From contig NZ_CP113162.1 of assembly GCF_029030725.1 (NCBI RefSeq), positions 620,001 through 684,000 of the forward strand: a DNA stretch of 64,000 nt. The letters run 5' to 3'. Under the pieces are notes generated by a model. That model ran no database searches and had not been told where the DNA came from. It saw only the letters and a list, made by a program, of their open reading frames with translations. This DNA is from [Pseudomonas] carboxydohydrogena. Lineage in GTDB: Bacteria > Pseudomonadota > Alphaproteobacteria > Rhizobiales > Xanthobacteraceae. A program made the translations under genes and the position numbers. Position 1 is the first letter of the stretch. The number at the start of each line of letters is the position of its first letter. Shown piece by piece: positions 55,036 to 63,618 of the stretch.

Positions 55036-57126
55036 TCAGGCCGCGCGAATTTGTCCCAGGAAATTGTCGACCTGCTGCCGGAGTTGCTGCGCCTGCACGG
55101 ACAGCACCTCCGCCGCTTCCCGGACGTTCCGGGCCGAATCGCCCGTGGACTTGGCGTCTTCCGACACGCCGCCGATATTGTCGGAGACGGCCTGCGTGCC
55201 CTGGGCGGCCTGCTGGGTGTTGCTGGAGATTTCCTGCGTGGCGGCACCCTGCTGCTCGATCACGGCGGCGATGGCGGTCGCGACCTCGCTCACCTCCATG
55301 ATCGTGCCGCGGATGCCCTTCATCGCCTCCATCGAATCCTGCGCGACGTTCTGGACGGCAAGGATTTGCGTCGAGATTTCCTCGGTCGCCTTGGCGGTCT
55401 GGCTGGCCAGCATTTTCACTTCGGATGCGACTACCGCAAAGCCCTTGCCGGCGTCGCCTGCGCGGGCCGCCTCGATGGTGGCGTTGAGCGCCAGCAGGTT
55501 GGTCTGGGCAGCGATGTTGTTGATGAGATTGACCACATCGCCGATCTTGCTCGCGGTTTCCGAGAAGCCTTTGACGCGATCATCGGTCTGCTGAACCTGC
55601 TCGACGGCGCGCAGCGCCGTGTCGGCCGCATGGGTGACCTGACGGCTGATGTCATGAATCGATACGGTCAGCTCTTCGGAAGCCGCGGCAACGCTCTGGA
55701 CGTTGGCAAGCGCCGCATTCGCCGCGTTGACCGCCGTCATGACCTGATCGTTGGTCCGATCCGAGATTTCAGACATCTCCTCGGAGGTATGGTTCATCTG
55801 CTCGGAAGACATCGAGAGCGCATCGAGCGCGCTGCCGATCTGTTGTTCGAAAGCGGCGATATGGGATTCCACGGTGCGCTGCCGCGCGAGCTTGCGGGCA
55901 TTCTCCGCGCCGTTTTCGCTCTCGATGCGCTTCTTGTCCTCGGCGTTCTGCTTGAAGGTCGCGAGCGTCGCCGCCAGGGCTCCGATTTCATCGGCACGGG
56001 TGGCGAAGGGCACCTTCACGCTGAGGTCGTCCGCCGCGACGCTTTGCATGGCGTCACGGATTTTGTGAAGCGGGCGGATCACGACCTTGTTCACCGCCGC
56101 GATGCAGGAGCCCGCGAAAATGATCGCGGTGAGAAGGAATCCAATCTGCCACATCAACGATGTCTTGGCCTGGGCGTACAGATCGGCGCTGCGGGCGCGG
56201 GCGGCGTCCAGCGCGCTCTCGGCAAGCACGACCGCGTTACCCATCTGTTTGACGGAATACGGGCTCCAATAATCCGCATTGGTTTCCGGCGGGGTGCCGT
56301 TGGTCAACGCATCGGCCAGACGCTCGCGAAGCCCGGTATATTTCTCGTCGAAATAAGCGGTCTCCGTGGCTTTCATCCCGTTCTTGACGGCTTCCGGCAG
56401 TTGCATGCCTTCTGCCGCGATTTTCACGCCCTCCCACGCCGCTGCAATGCCGCCGACGTCCTTGATGAATTTCGTATGCGCTTCCGGAGACATTTTTCCG
56501 GCACCTAACGCCGTCGAGACGGCAAGCGATGCTTCGCCGGTCGTGCTGCGCAACAGCCATGCTGATTGCTTGATGGCGAGCAACTGGTCGACGGTAGCGT
56601 CGGCGTGATTGATCAAACCGACCAGCCGCGTGGACAGGTCTTCCAGAAGGCTGAGCAGCTTGATGCTGGTCTCATTGTACTCGGTCGGCAAGGCGGCGCG
56701 GCGGGTCGCTTTCTCGTTGTGCACGGCGCCCATGGATTCGGTCTGGAGCGCGGCGAAGCGATCGGTGAGGCTGAGAAGCTCTTCGCGGATTTTTGCCTGG
56801 CCATCGAAGTTGATGGATGCGAGGTTCTTGCCGACCGCGCGCATCGCCCTGATTTCACCGGTGTGAAGGTCATCGAGATATTTTTGGATCTTGGGCTCGA
56901 TCGTCTTGGTGTCCTTCAGCGTGCGGACCATGGTCGATTTGTCGGCGCGCAAATTGTGCATCGCTTGGAAGGCATCGGCCGACAAATCGGAGATCACGGT
57001 CATCCGTTTTGTCTCGGTCAGGCGTTCCCAGGAATGCCAGGACTGACGGGCAAGCATCAATACAATCGAGACCGCCATCAACGTGATCATCAAATTCAAG
57101 GTCGAAGCAATGCTTGGACGTTTCAT
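55036..57126 (-). CDS. Methyl-accepting chemotaxis protein
   Basis: 696 residues from ATG 57126; the frame is open further up but in noncoding-like DNA. TM1 (about 10-30), a large periplasmic helical sensor (about 31-350), TM2 (about 355-378), HAMP, and a signalling domain with tip [20 protein letters not shown]. The sensor differs from that of the chemoreceptor at 44697. It converges with the ABC operon and may detect the same solute, but this is inference. Confidence 0.92.
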   Translation of the reverse strand: MKRPSIASTLNLMITLMAVSIVLMLARQSWHSWERLTETKRMTVISDLSADAFQAMHNLRADKSTMVRTLKDTKTIEPKIQKYLDDLHTGEIRAMRAVGKNLASINFDGQAKIREELLSLTDRFAALQTESMGAVHNEKATRRAALPTEYNETSIKLLSLLEDLSTRLVGLINHADATVDQLLAIKQSAWLLRSTTGEASLAVSTALGAGKMSPEAHTKFIKDVGGIAAAWEGVKIAAEGMQLPEAVKNGMKATETAYFDEKYTGLRERLADALTNGTPPETNADYWSPYSVKQMGNAVVLAESALDAARARSADLYAQAKTSLMWQIGFLLTAIIFAGSCIAAVNKVVIRPLHKIRDAMQSVAADDLSVKVPFATRADEIGALAATLATFKQNAEDKKRIESENGAENARKLARQRTVESHIAAFEQQIGSALDALSMSSEQMNHTSEEMSEISDRTNDQVMTAVNAANAALANVQSVAAASEELTVSIHDISRQVTHAADTALRAVEQVQQTDDRVKGFSETASKIGDVVNLINNIAAQTNLLALNATIEAARAGDAGKGFAVVASEVKMLASQTAKATEEISTQILAVQNVAQDSMEAMKGIRGTIMEVSEVATAIAAVIEQQGAATQEISSNTQQAAQGTQAVSDNIGGVSEDAKSTGDSARNVREAAEVLSVQAQQLRQQVDNFLGQIRAA

Positions 57127-57466
57127 CAAGTGCCCCCAGGCGCTGAATTGGAACGGGGCAGCTAACGGCATGGCATACGCAACCGTCCGATAACTCCCCC
57201 TATCCGGATACTTTCGCTGCTTCGATTTAAATTTTTGATAAGGGCAATGTATCGCTTCGGTGTGCGGATTTCCGCTCGCGTGAAATTGCATCGCGCAACG
57301 ATAGCGGTACCGCTCTCTGCGATTTCAGATCGCGAATGAGTGTTTCTGGCCGTCTTCTCGGCGGATTATTGCCGAGGATGGATCATCTCGGCAAAAAACA
57401 GCGCAAAAGAATCCATGGTCTTCCCGAAATTTCCCACGATACGATCGTGTGACGAGATTTTTACAC
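57127..57466. other. Intergenic region upstream of the RHH gene
   Basis: About 340 bases between diverging genes. It must hold the chemoreceptor promoter. Near its right end is CACGAT-ACG-ATCGTG (57435-57449), a perfect inverted repeat, overlapping the 15-mer shared with 48521. No gene is supported; a minus-strand frame at 57325-57555 looks random. Confidence 0.45.
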
Positions 57467-57482
57467 TGGCATCTTTCTTGCT
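57467..57482 (+). promoter_or_regulatory. Sigma-54 promoter of the RHH gene
   Basis: TGGCATCTTTCTTGCT, with GG and GC ten bases apart. It matches the promoter at 52092 at 14 of 16 positions. About 75 bases before ATG 57559. Confidence 0.7.
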
Positions 57483-57558
57483 CCTCGTGACTCAAAGCTA
57501 AGCGCAATGGCCGTTCAAGGCTCGCTTCATGACCAGTCGCTACCCGGGGAAACAAATA

Positions 57559-57834
57559 ATGGTCTCATCGACGAAGTCTCTTATCATTCAGCGCTCGATC
57601 GCGGTTGCTGGCCGCAAGACCAGTGTGAGCATGGAACAGCCGTTCTGGGACGCACTCAAGGAAATCGCGCAAACGCACAACCAATCGCTGGCGCGCATCG
57701 TGACCAGGATCAAGGAGGATCGGGAAGACAGCAATCTGTCTTCGGAGATACGGCTGTTCGTCTTCGATTATTTCTTTCACAAGAAACATGCGCGGGAAGA
57801 TAACAGGATTCAGAAAATCCTGCTTGCGACCTGA
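57559..57834 (+). CDS. Ribbon-helix-helix domain protein (RHH_4 type)
   Basis: 91 residues from ATG 57559 (GGGGA nine bases upstream; ATG 57529 is possible). The N-terminal strand SLIIQRSIAVAGRKTSVSM and helices with FWDALKEIAQ and SSEIRLFVFDY fit the rhizobial arylsulfate-type RHH_4 family of small DNA-binding proteins. Its own sigma-54 promoter and a nearby inverted repeat suggest controlled, perhaps auto-regulated expression. Confidence 0.8.
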   Translation: MVSSTKSLIIQRSIAVAGRKTSVSMEQPFWDALKEIAQTHNQSLARIVTRIKEDREDSNLSSEIRLFVFDYFFHKKHAREDNRIQKILLAT

Positions 57835-58017
57835 GGCCGCGTAGCAGAATTCATCTGTCGGATTTCATGCAAAGGTAGCGGGCTATCCTGCGGGTGACGC
57901 GCTTGTCATCCAGCGGTATGATCGCCTCATTGCGGGCAGGCAACGCGCGTGCGATGGATGGCGCGGCAACGCGTGATCCGATGATCGATGCAAGATTTTT
58001 TCGACGTGAAACATTCC

Positions 58018-59010
58018 ATGAATGTGCGGTCCGCGCGGATCGCAGGCCTCGGTCATTACGTGCCCGAGCACCGTATCGAGAATTCCGTTCTCGAGCAGGA
58101 TTTCGGGTTGCCGGCCGGATGGATCGCGCGCCGCACCGGCATCAAGGCACGGCGCTGGGCGGCACCGGAGCAGGCGTTGACGGATATCGCCGTGGAGGCC
58201 GCCTCATCCGCTCTTGCGCGCGCGCAGCCTGAGGCGAACGATATCGGTCTCGTGTTGCTGGCGACCTCCACACCGGATCATCTGCTGCCGCCATCCGCGC
58301 CATTGTTGGCGCATCGCCTCGGGCTCACCTGCGGAGCGATCGATCTGACGGGCGCGTGTTCGGGTTTCGTCTACGCGCTCCTTTTCGCCGACGGGTTCGT
58401 CAAAACCACCGGTAAATCGGTCCTGATCGTTGCGGCCAATATCCTGAGCCGGCGCATCAACAAGGCGGATACGACGAGCGCCGTTCTGTTCGCGGATGCT
58501 GCGGCGGCGATGGTGCTTGCGCCATCGTCGCGGGACGATGCCGGGCTGCTCGGCTCAAGCGTGATGTCCGACGGCAGTCTCTACGACATGATTGCGATCA
58601 AGGCGGGCGGCACGCGCAATCCGGACATCAGCGCGGCGGAGCTGGAAGACCGCGTGATCCGGATCAAGGATGGCAAGGTGGTCTTCGAGAAGGCGGTGAA
58701 GTTGATGACGCTCTGCTCGGAGCAGGCGCTGGGGCGGGCGGGCATCAAGGCTTCGCAGATCGATCACTTCATTCCACATCAGGCCAATGCGCGCATCTTC
58801 GATCTCGTCGCGGAAAATCTGGACATCGATCCGTGCAGGACTCTGCGGTCGATCGAGGAGTTCGGCAATTCGTCGGCGGCCACCATTCCGCTCACTCTGT
58901 CGCTCGCGGCGCAGGACGGCCATCTGGCGGACGGCCAGCTTCTTCTGATGTCCGCGGTGGGCGCGGGCTTCACCGGCGGCGCGATCGTGTTCAGGATGGC
59001 GATGGATTGA
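58018..59010 (+). CDS. 3-oxoacyl-ACP synthase III-like ketosynthase
   Basis: 330 residues from ATG 58018; a longer frame starts at 57988. FabH-type thiolase fold with catalytic Cys114 (GACSGF), His254 (PHQAN) and Asn284 (GNSSAA). FabH starts fatty acid synthesis with acetyl-CoA, but this copy is away from plsX and acpP, so it may be a second or specialised KASIII. Confidence 0.88.
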   Translation: MNVRSARIAGLGHYVPEHRIENSVLEQDFGLPAGWIARRTGIKARRWAAPEQALTDIAVEAASSALARAQPEANDIGLVLLATSTPDHLLPPSAPLLAHRLGLTCGAIDLTGACSGFVYALLFADGFVKTTGKSVLIVAANILSRRINKADTTSAVLFADAAAAMVLAPSSRDDAGLLGSSVMSDGSLYDMIAIKAGGTRNPDISAAELEDRVIRIKDGKVVFEKAVKLMTLCSEQALGRAGIKASQIDHFIPHQANARIFDLVAENLDIDPCRTLRSIEEFGNSSAATIPLTLSLAAQDGHLADGQLLLMSAVGAGFTGGAIVFRMAMD

Positions 59011-59499
59011 TGTGCCGGGAGGTCGGCACGCGTCCCCGAAAATTATATTGCGGTTCCGCTGAATGACAGTCGTGGGCGAGACGGCCCGGCACATGCGCTC
59101 TGTCTTCGCAACGCAAAAAGAAATCCGATTCGAGTATTGAATTTGAACCGCGTGGAGATGTGCGCCTCCATTCGTGCAGGAGACTCGCATCTATTGTGCA
59201 GTTCATGCAGAAGCCACCGCAGTTGGTGGAATTTAGAACCCATTTAGGCGAAAGCCTTTGATGCTGCTTTGCGGCAACTTCTATCGTGTCCTGTGAACGT
59301 CGCATCGTCAGGAATGCGACGCCGGGGGACACGCAAATGGGTTGCGAACGACGCAGGCGCGGCAAGTACCGTGCCGCCAGGCCGGGAACCGGCTCGAACT
59401 CTCCCAATCTCTCTTCAACTGCTGCGGAGTATCGGTCGCATTTTCGCGGGCGGTACTGATGACAGCGATTGCTGGCAACTGAACCATGGGGGTATCAAG
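59011..59499. other. 489-base region without a recognisable gene
   Basis: Between the ketosynthase and the outer-membrane protein gene. Codon patterns are broken and there is no good ribosome site apart from the one before 59500. It may contain the promoter of the latter. The frame open from 59269 is continuous with the gene but does not look like protein. Confidence 0.45.
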
Positions 59500-60465
59500 A
59501 TGCAGAAGATAACGTCGCGGACGCCGTTCGCTAAATTCAACGTAAGGGCCACGCTTGCAGCAACCATGCTGATCGCGCTGACCGGCGCCGCTGTCGCGGA
59601 TCCTGTTTTGCCGGCGGGCTCGACCGCGGGACTCGCGCTCGGTGCGGCTCTTCCGCAAGGCGTTTATTTTCTCGATACGGCCACCTATTTTGAAAGATCT
59701 GCCAAGGCGTCAGGCGCGCCAAAGATCGATGCGGCAGTCAACCTGCCGATGATCGCGTGGTCCACGCCGTGGACGGTTCTGGGCGGCCGTCTGGAAGTGA
59801 TCGGCACCGTGCCCGAGCTTGCCGTCGGCACCAGTCCGAACAGCGGCATCGGCGTCGGCACGACGAGTTGGGCGCGCGATGTCTACAATCCCGCGGGCCT
59901 GGTCGGCCTTGCCTGGGATCTCGGCGGCGGCTGGGGCTTCTCCAACTTCATCGGTGGGTTCGCGCCGGTGAATACCTACATCGGCAACAACCTCAATCTT
60001 GGAGGCAATTTCGCGACATTCGTGGAAGCGGCCGCGTTATCCTATAATCGCGATGGCTGGAGTGCCAGCGCGAACTTCTTCTACTCGCACAGCGGTAGCA
60101 ACAGCTTTGTCGGCTATCGGACTCAACCCGATACGGCGCAGGTGGATTTTTCGATTTCCAGGCACTTCAATAAATGGGAGGTGGGTCTTGTCGGATACGG
60201 ATCGGCCGATCTCGACTATGCAGGCCCACGACTGATAGCCGCCGGTCCGGGCGGCCCGTTGGGCCAGATTTCGAAGCAGAGCCAGTTCGCTCTGGGCGGC
60301 CTGATTGGTTACAATTTCGGTCCTGTCATTGCGCAGGTCTACATGACGCGCGACATCACGGAAAGCAACTACACTGGCTATGATACCCGAGTCTGGACGC
60401 GCGTGATTGTTCCGCTCTGGAACCCCGATGCCCCGGTGTCACGCAAGCCTCTCATTACTAAGTAA
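59500..60465 (+). CDS. SphA/MetA-type outer-membrane protein
   Basis: 321 residues from ATG 59500 (GGGGG seven bases upstream). Signal peptide to about AVA|DPV. The mature part is Gly/aromatic-rich with alternating patterns of a beta-barrel and ends in a conserved VRVIVPLWNP-like strand (RVIVPLW). Matches the phenol_MetA_deg/SphA family, often encoded near aromatic degradation genes and thought to move hydrophobic compounds. Here it precedes the CO dehydrogenase genes. Confidence 0.82.
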   Translation: MQKITSRTPFAKFNVRATLAATMLIALTGAAVADPVLPAGSTAGLALGAALPQGVYFLDTATYFERSAKASGAPKIDAAVNLPMIAWSTPWTVLGGRLEVIGTVPELAVGTSPNSGIGVGTTSWARDVYNPAGLVGLAWDLGGGWGFSNFIGGFAPVNTYIGNNLNLGGNFATFVEAAALSYNRDGWSASANFFYSHSGSNSFVGYRTQPDTAQVDFSISRHFNKWEVGLVGYGSADLDYAGPRLIAAGPGGPLGQISKQSQFALGGLIGYNFGPVIAQVYMTRDITESNYTGYDTRVWTRVIVPLWNPDAPVSRKPLITK

Positions 60466-60839
60466 CGGGTCTTCATGGTGACGATAGCCTGCCGGAATTT
60501 CGGCAGGCTATCGTTTGCTCAGGCATGCCGGATCGCCGTCGCGGAGCCAACTGAAAATACGATTGGTACATGCAGTGCGGAGCTCGGGGGACGACTTTGC
60601 GATACGCGCGCCGCATCGCTGATTTTCAGGCGCGCTACAAACAGCGCCATGATGCCTCTCGCTGGAAAGATATATCGTAACGCAGAAATGAATGGCGCGC
60701 GCGTTCCCAAACCGAGCGATGAAGGCAATGCAATCGTAGCGATCTATCCCGGCGTAAAACCGATTTTGATTCCTGATTGATTGATTTTACTTTGCATACC
60801 AAATTACGCTGGTTGCGGGTTGGACAGGAATGCTGGGAT
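60466..60839. other. Region between the outer-membrane protein and the cox genes
   Basis: 374 bases. Starts with the terminator at 60481; the remainder is of mixed composition and turns AT-rich before the MHYT gene. A 101-codon frame (60475-60780) overlaps the terminator and has no family-like content; I do not count it. It marks the left border of the cox block. Confidence 0.45.
60481..60516 (+). terminator. Rho-independent terminator after the outer-membrane protein gene
   Basis: Fourteen-bp perfect stem ACGATAGCCTGCCG and complement, six-base loop GAATTT, then TTT. It separates this gene from the cox block. Confidence 0.85.
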
Positions 60840-62063
60840 ATGCCCATCGCACACGATCCGATGCTGGTAGCTCTATCATTGCTCGTGGCAATACAGGCAA
60901 GCTACGTCGGCTTAAATCTTTCTCTTCGCGTTTCGCCGGCGTTTGCGCTGCGGCGGCGGTTGCTGATTGCCGGGGCGGCTCTCTCCTTCGCGATAGGCAT
61001 CTGGGTGATGCATTTCGTTGGAATGCTGGCAGTCAGACTTCCCGTGACCGTCGACTATTTGGTGTTGCCGACGCTGCTGTCGCTTCTGATCTGTGTGCTG
61101 GTCGTTGGAATAGCCGTATATCTTGCAACGCAACGCTCGCAACGATTGTTGCTCATTGCCTCAATGGTGATGGGATTCGGAATCGTCTCGATGCATTACA
61201 TCGGGATGCTGGCACTTCATGCCAGCATCCATATGACTCATGATCCAATATATGTCGTCGCGAGCATTCTGATTGCCGTTTTCGCCTCCGGCCTGGCACT
61301 GTGGCTGGCGTTCGCTTCCGAGACGCGCCCACCGTTGCTTGTATGTGCTGCGGTTCTCGGCTGCGCTATCGCGGGAATGCACTATTCCGCGATGGCGGGG
61401 GTAACGTGGCACGCAATGGCCGGAGTGCGGCCTGTGGCCGTACCCGCCATCTCAAGCGGCCTGCTTGCGCTGATTGTGAGTGTCGTTGCGTTTCTGGTTT
61501 CCGGCTTCTTCATGCTGACGCTGGTTCCTGATCAGACGGAATATGCAACGGAGGCATCGGGCTCGATCGAATCCAGCACGCCCGCGCCGGTTTCAGAGGC
61601 GGCCGCAGCGCAGGAGGAAATTCCGGTTATCGCTTCCGTGGGAGAAGCTGCCGCCTCGGCAGGCGAGCCGATGCACGCTCCGAATGCTCACACATACGAA
61701 AAGACCTTGCCGATCGAAAAGCATCACGGCAGCAAGGTGATCGATATAGCGGATATCTTCTCGGTCCACGCCAACGCACATTATACTTATGTGTTCAATG
61801 GCCGGGAGGACATCTTCTGCCCACTTTCCATTGGCGAGATTATCGAACGGCTCCCGCCCGATTCTTTTCTTCGCGTGCACCGCAGCTATATCGTCAATAT
61901 CCACTGCGTTTCTCGTTTGAGGCGTGCCGGTGACAATGGAATTGCCGATCTCGATTCGCCGGTCCGCCGTTCTGTGCCGGTCAGCCGCAGCCGGCTCCCG
62001 CACTTGCGCGAGCAACTGGCGGCATATTTGCAGACAAAAGCCAATTTAAGCCAGCAACACTGA
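60840..62063 (+). CDS. coxC: MHYT-LytTR membrane regulator, CoxC-like
   Basis: 407 residues from ATG 60840. The N-terminal seven-helix MHYT domain shows three motif copies (MHFVGMLA, MHYIGMLA, MHYSAMAG), proposed to bind copper and sense O2, CO or NO. A linker rich in Ala/Glu/Ser (about 225-285) leads to a C-terminal LytTR DNA-binding domain (about 300-395, with FLRVHRSYIVNI). This architecture and position before coxMSL match CoxC of O. carboxidovorans. It is the likely sensor-regulator of the CO dehydrogenase genes. Confidence 0.85.
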   Translation: MPIAHDPMLVALSLLVAIQASYVGLNLSLRVSPAFALRRRLLIAGAALSFAIGIWVMHFVGMLAVRLPVTVDYLVLPTLLSLLICVLVVGIAVYLATQRSQRLLLIASMVMGFGIVSMHYIGMLALHASIHMTHDPIYVVASILIAVFASGLALWLAFASETRPPLLVCAAVLGCAIAGMHYSAMAGVTWHAMAGVRPVAVPAISSGLLALIVSVVAFLVSGFFMLTLVPDQTEYATEASGSIESSTPAPVSEAAAAQEEIPVIASVGEAAASAGEPMHAPNAHTYEKTLPIEKHHGSKVIDIADIFSVHANAHYTYVFNGREDIFCPLSIGEIIERLPPDSFLRVHRSYIVNIHCVSRLRRAGDNGIADLDSPVRRSVPVSRSRLPHLREQLAAYLQTKANLSQQH

Positions 62064-62218
62064 CGCATTTCGTGCAGCGAAGCTGCGTTTGGTGACGAAA
62101 ACAGCTGTCTGGTGTGGTTGCGCTTGAACGCTTCCAACCTTCCCGGCTTCCTCGGAGTTGCGCTGATGTGAACCGGATCGGCAAAGATCTGGGGCGCAGG
62201 TAACCTGGGGAGGTCGCC
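62064..62218 (+). promoter_or_regulatory. Likely coxMSL promoter region
   Basis: 155 bases between coxC and coxM. Contains nested inverted repeats at about 62068-62101 (TTTCGT...ACGAAA around GCAGC-GAA-GCTGC), a possible operator or leader hairpin. GGGGAGG at about 62206 is the coxM ribosome site. No sigma-54 or EcfG match. Confidence 0.45.
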
Positions 62219-63097
62219 GTGATACCTGGTTCATTCGATTATCATCGCCCGAAATCGGTCGCAGATGCCGTCGCGCTTCTGACGAAACTCGGTGAGGACG
62301 CCCGGCCGCTGGCCGGAGGTCACAGCCTAATTCCAATGATGAAAACCCGGCTGGCCACGCCGGAGCATCTGATCGATCTCAGGGATATCGGAGATCTCGT
62401 CGGAATTCGGGAGGATGGCCAGGACGTCGTCATCGGAGCGATGACCACCCAGCACATGCTCATAGACTCCGATCTGCTGGCGGCAAAATTACCGATCATT
62501 CGCGAAACCTCGTTGCTGATCGCCGACCCGCAAATCCGCTACATGGGCACCATCGGCGGGAATGCCGCCAACGGCGACCCGGGCAACGACATGCCGGCGC
62601 TGATGCAGTGCCTCGGCGCGGCCTACGAGCTCACCGGGCCCAATGGCGTGCGCAAGGTTGCAGCGCGCGATTATTATCAGGGCGCGTACTTCACGGCGAT
62701 CGAACCCGGCGAACTTCTGACCGCCCTTCGAATTCCAGTGCCTCCCCGCGGGCACGGTTACGCCTACGAAAAGCTGAAGCGGAAAATCGGCGACTATGCC
62801 ACCGCAGCGGCCGCCATCGTGCTGACGATGAGCGGTGGCAAATGCATGACGGCATCAATCGGTCTCACCAATGTCGCGGACACACCGCTGTGGGCGGAAG
62901 ACGCTGGCAAGGCGCTGATCGGAACGGCGCTCGATAAGCCCGCTCTCGACAAGGCTGTCGCGTTGGCTGAGGCGATCACCGCGCCGGCATCGGATGGCCG
63001 CGGGCCAGCGGAATATCGAACCAGGATGGCGGGTGTCATGCTGCGTCGCGCGGCCGAGCGGGCCAAGGAGCGCGCGATGACCGGCGCCAAAAACTAG
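62219..63097 (+). CDS. coxM: CO dehydrogenase medium (FAD) subunit
   Basis: Flavoprotein subunit of aerobic Mo-Cu CO dehydrogenase. 292 residues from GTG 62219 with GGGGAGG upstream. The FAD-binding motifs of this enzyme are present: AGGHS (32-36) and TIGG (111-114). It passes electrons from the 2Fe-2S subunit to quinone. Order M-S-L is that of form I (true CO-oxidising) clusters. Confidence 0.95.
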   Translation: MIPGSFDYHRPKSVADAVALLTKLGEDARPLAGGHSLIPMMKTRLATPEHLIDLRDIGDLVGIREDGQDVVIGAMTTQHMLIDSDLLAAKLPIIRETSLLIADPQIRYMGTIGGNAANGDPGNDMPALMQCLGAAYELTGPNGVRKVAARDYYQGAYFTAIEPGELLTALRIPVPPRGHGYAYEKLKRKIGDYATAAAAIVLTMSGGKCMTASIGLTNVADTPLWAEDAGKALIGTALDKPALDKAVALAEAITAPASDGRGPAEYRTRMAGVMLRRAAERAKERAMTGAKN

Positions 63098-63117
63098 AAA
63101 ATCAGGGAGAGTCCAGC

Positions 63118-63618
63118 ATGGCGAAAGCCCACATCGAGTTGACGATCAACGGACAGCAGGTGGAGGCGCTGGTCGAACCGCGCACGCTGCTGATCCATTT
63201 CATTCGCGAGCAGCAGAATCTCACCGGCGCGCATATCGGCTGCGACACCAGCCACTGCGGCGCCTGCACGGTCGATCTCGATGGCATGTCGGTTAAAAGC
63301 TGCACGATGTTCGCCGTCCAGGCCAATGGTGCTTCCATCACTACGGTTGAGGGCATGGCCGCTCCGGACGGCACGCTCAGCGCGTTGCAGGAAGGCTTCC
63401 GCATGATGCATGGCTTGCAGTGCGGTTACTGCACGCCGGGTATGATCATGCGCTCGCACCGCTTGTTGCAGGAAAACTCAAATCCGACCGAGGCGGAAAT
63501 ACGCTTTGGTATCGGGGGAAATCTGTGCCGCTGCACCGGCTATCAGAACATTGTCAAAGCAATCCAGTATGCCGCCGCAAAGATCAACGGCGTGCCTTTC
63601 GAGGAGGCCGCGGAATGA
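63118..63618 (+). CDS. coxS: CO dehydrogenase small (2Fe-2S) subunit
   Basis: 166 residues, two 2Fe-2S clusters. Ligands: Cys42, 47, 50, 62 (plant-ferredoxin type) and Cys102, 105, 137, 139 (QCGYC, LCRC), the same numbering as I recall for O. carboxidovorans CoxS. Links the molybdenum site of CoxL to the FAD of CoxM. Its TGA overlaps the coxL ATG. Confidence 0.96.
   Translation: MAKAHIELTINGQQVEALVEPRTLLIHFIREQQNLTGAHIGCDTSHCGACTVDLDGMSVKSCTMFAVQANGASITTVEGMAAPDGTLSALQEGFRMMHGLQCGYCTPGMIMRSHRLLQENSNPTEAEIRFGIGGNLCRCTGYQNIVKAIQYAAAKINGVPFEEAAE

Noticed and set aside
55015-56508. 497-codon plus-strand frame opposite the second chemoreceptor
   Set aside because: Antisense shadow of the signalling domain.
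60475-60780. 101-codon plus-strand frame before the cox genes
   Set aside because: Begins inside a strong terminator hairpin and has no domain or ribosome site.
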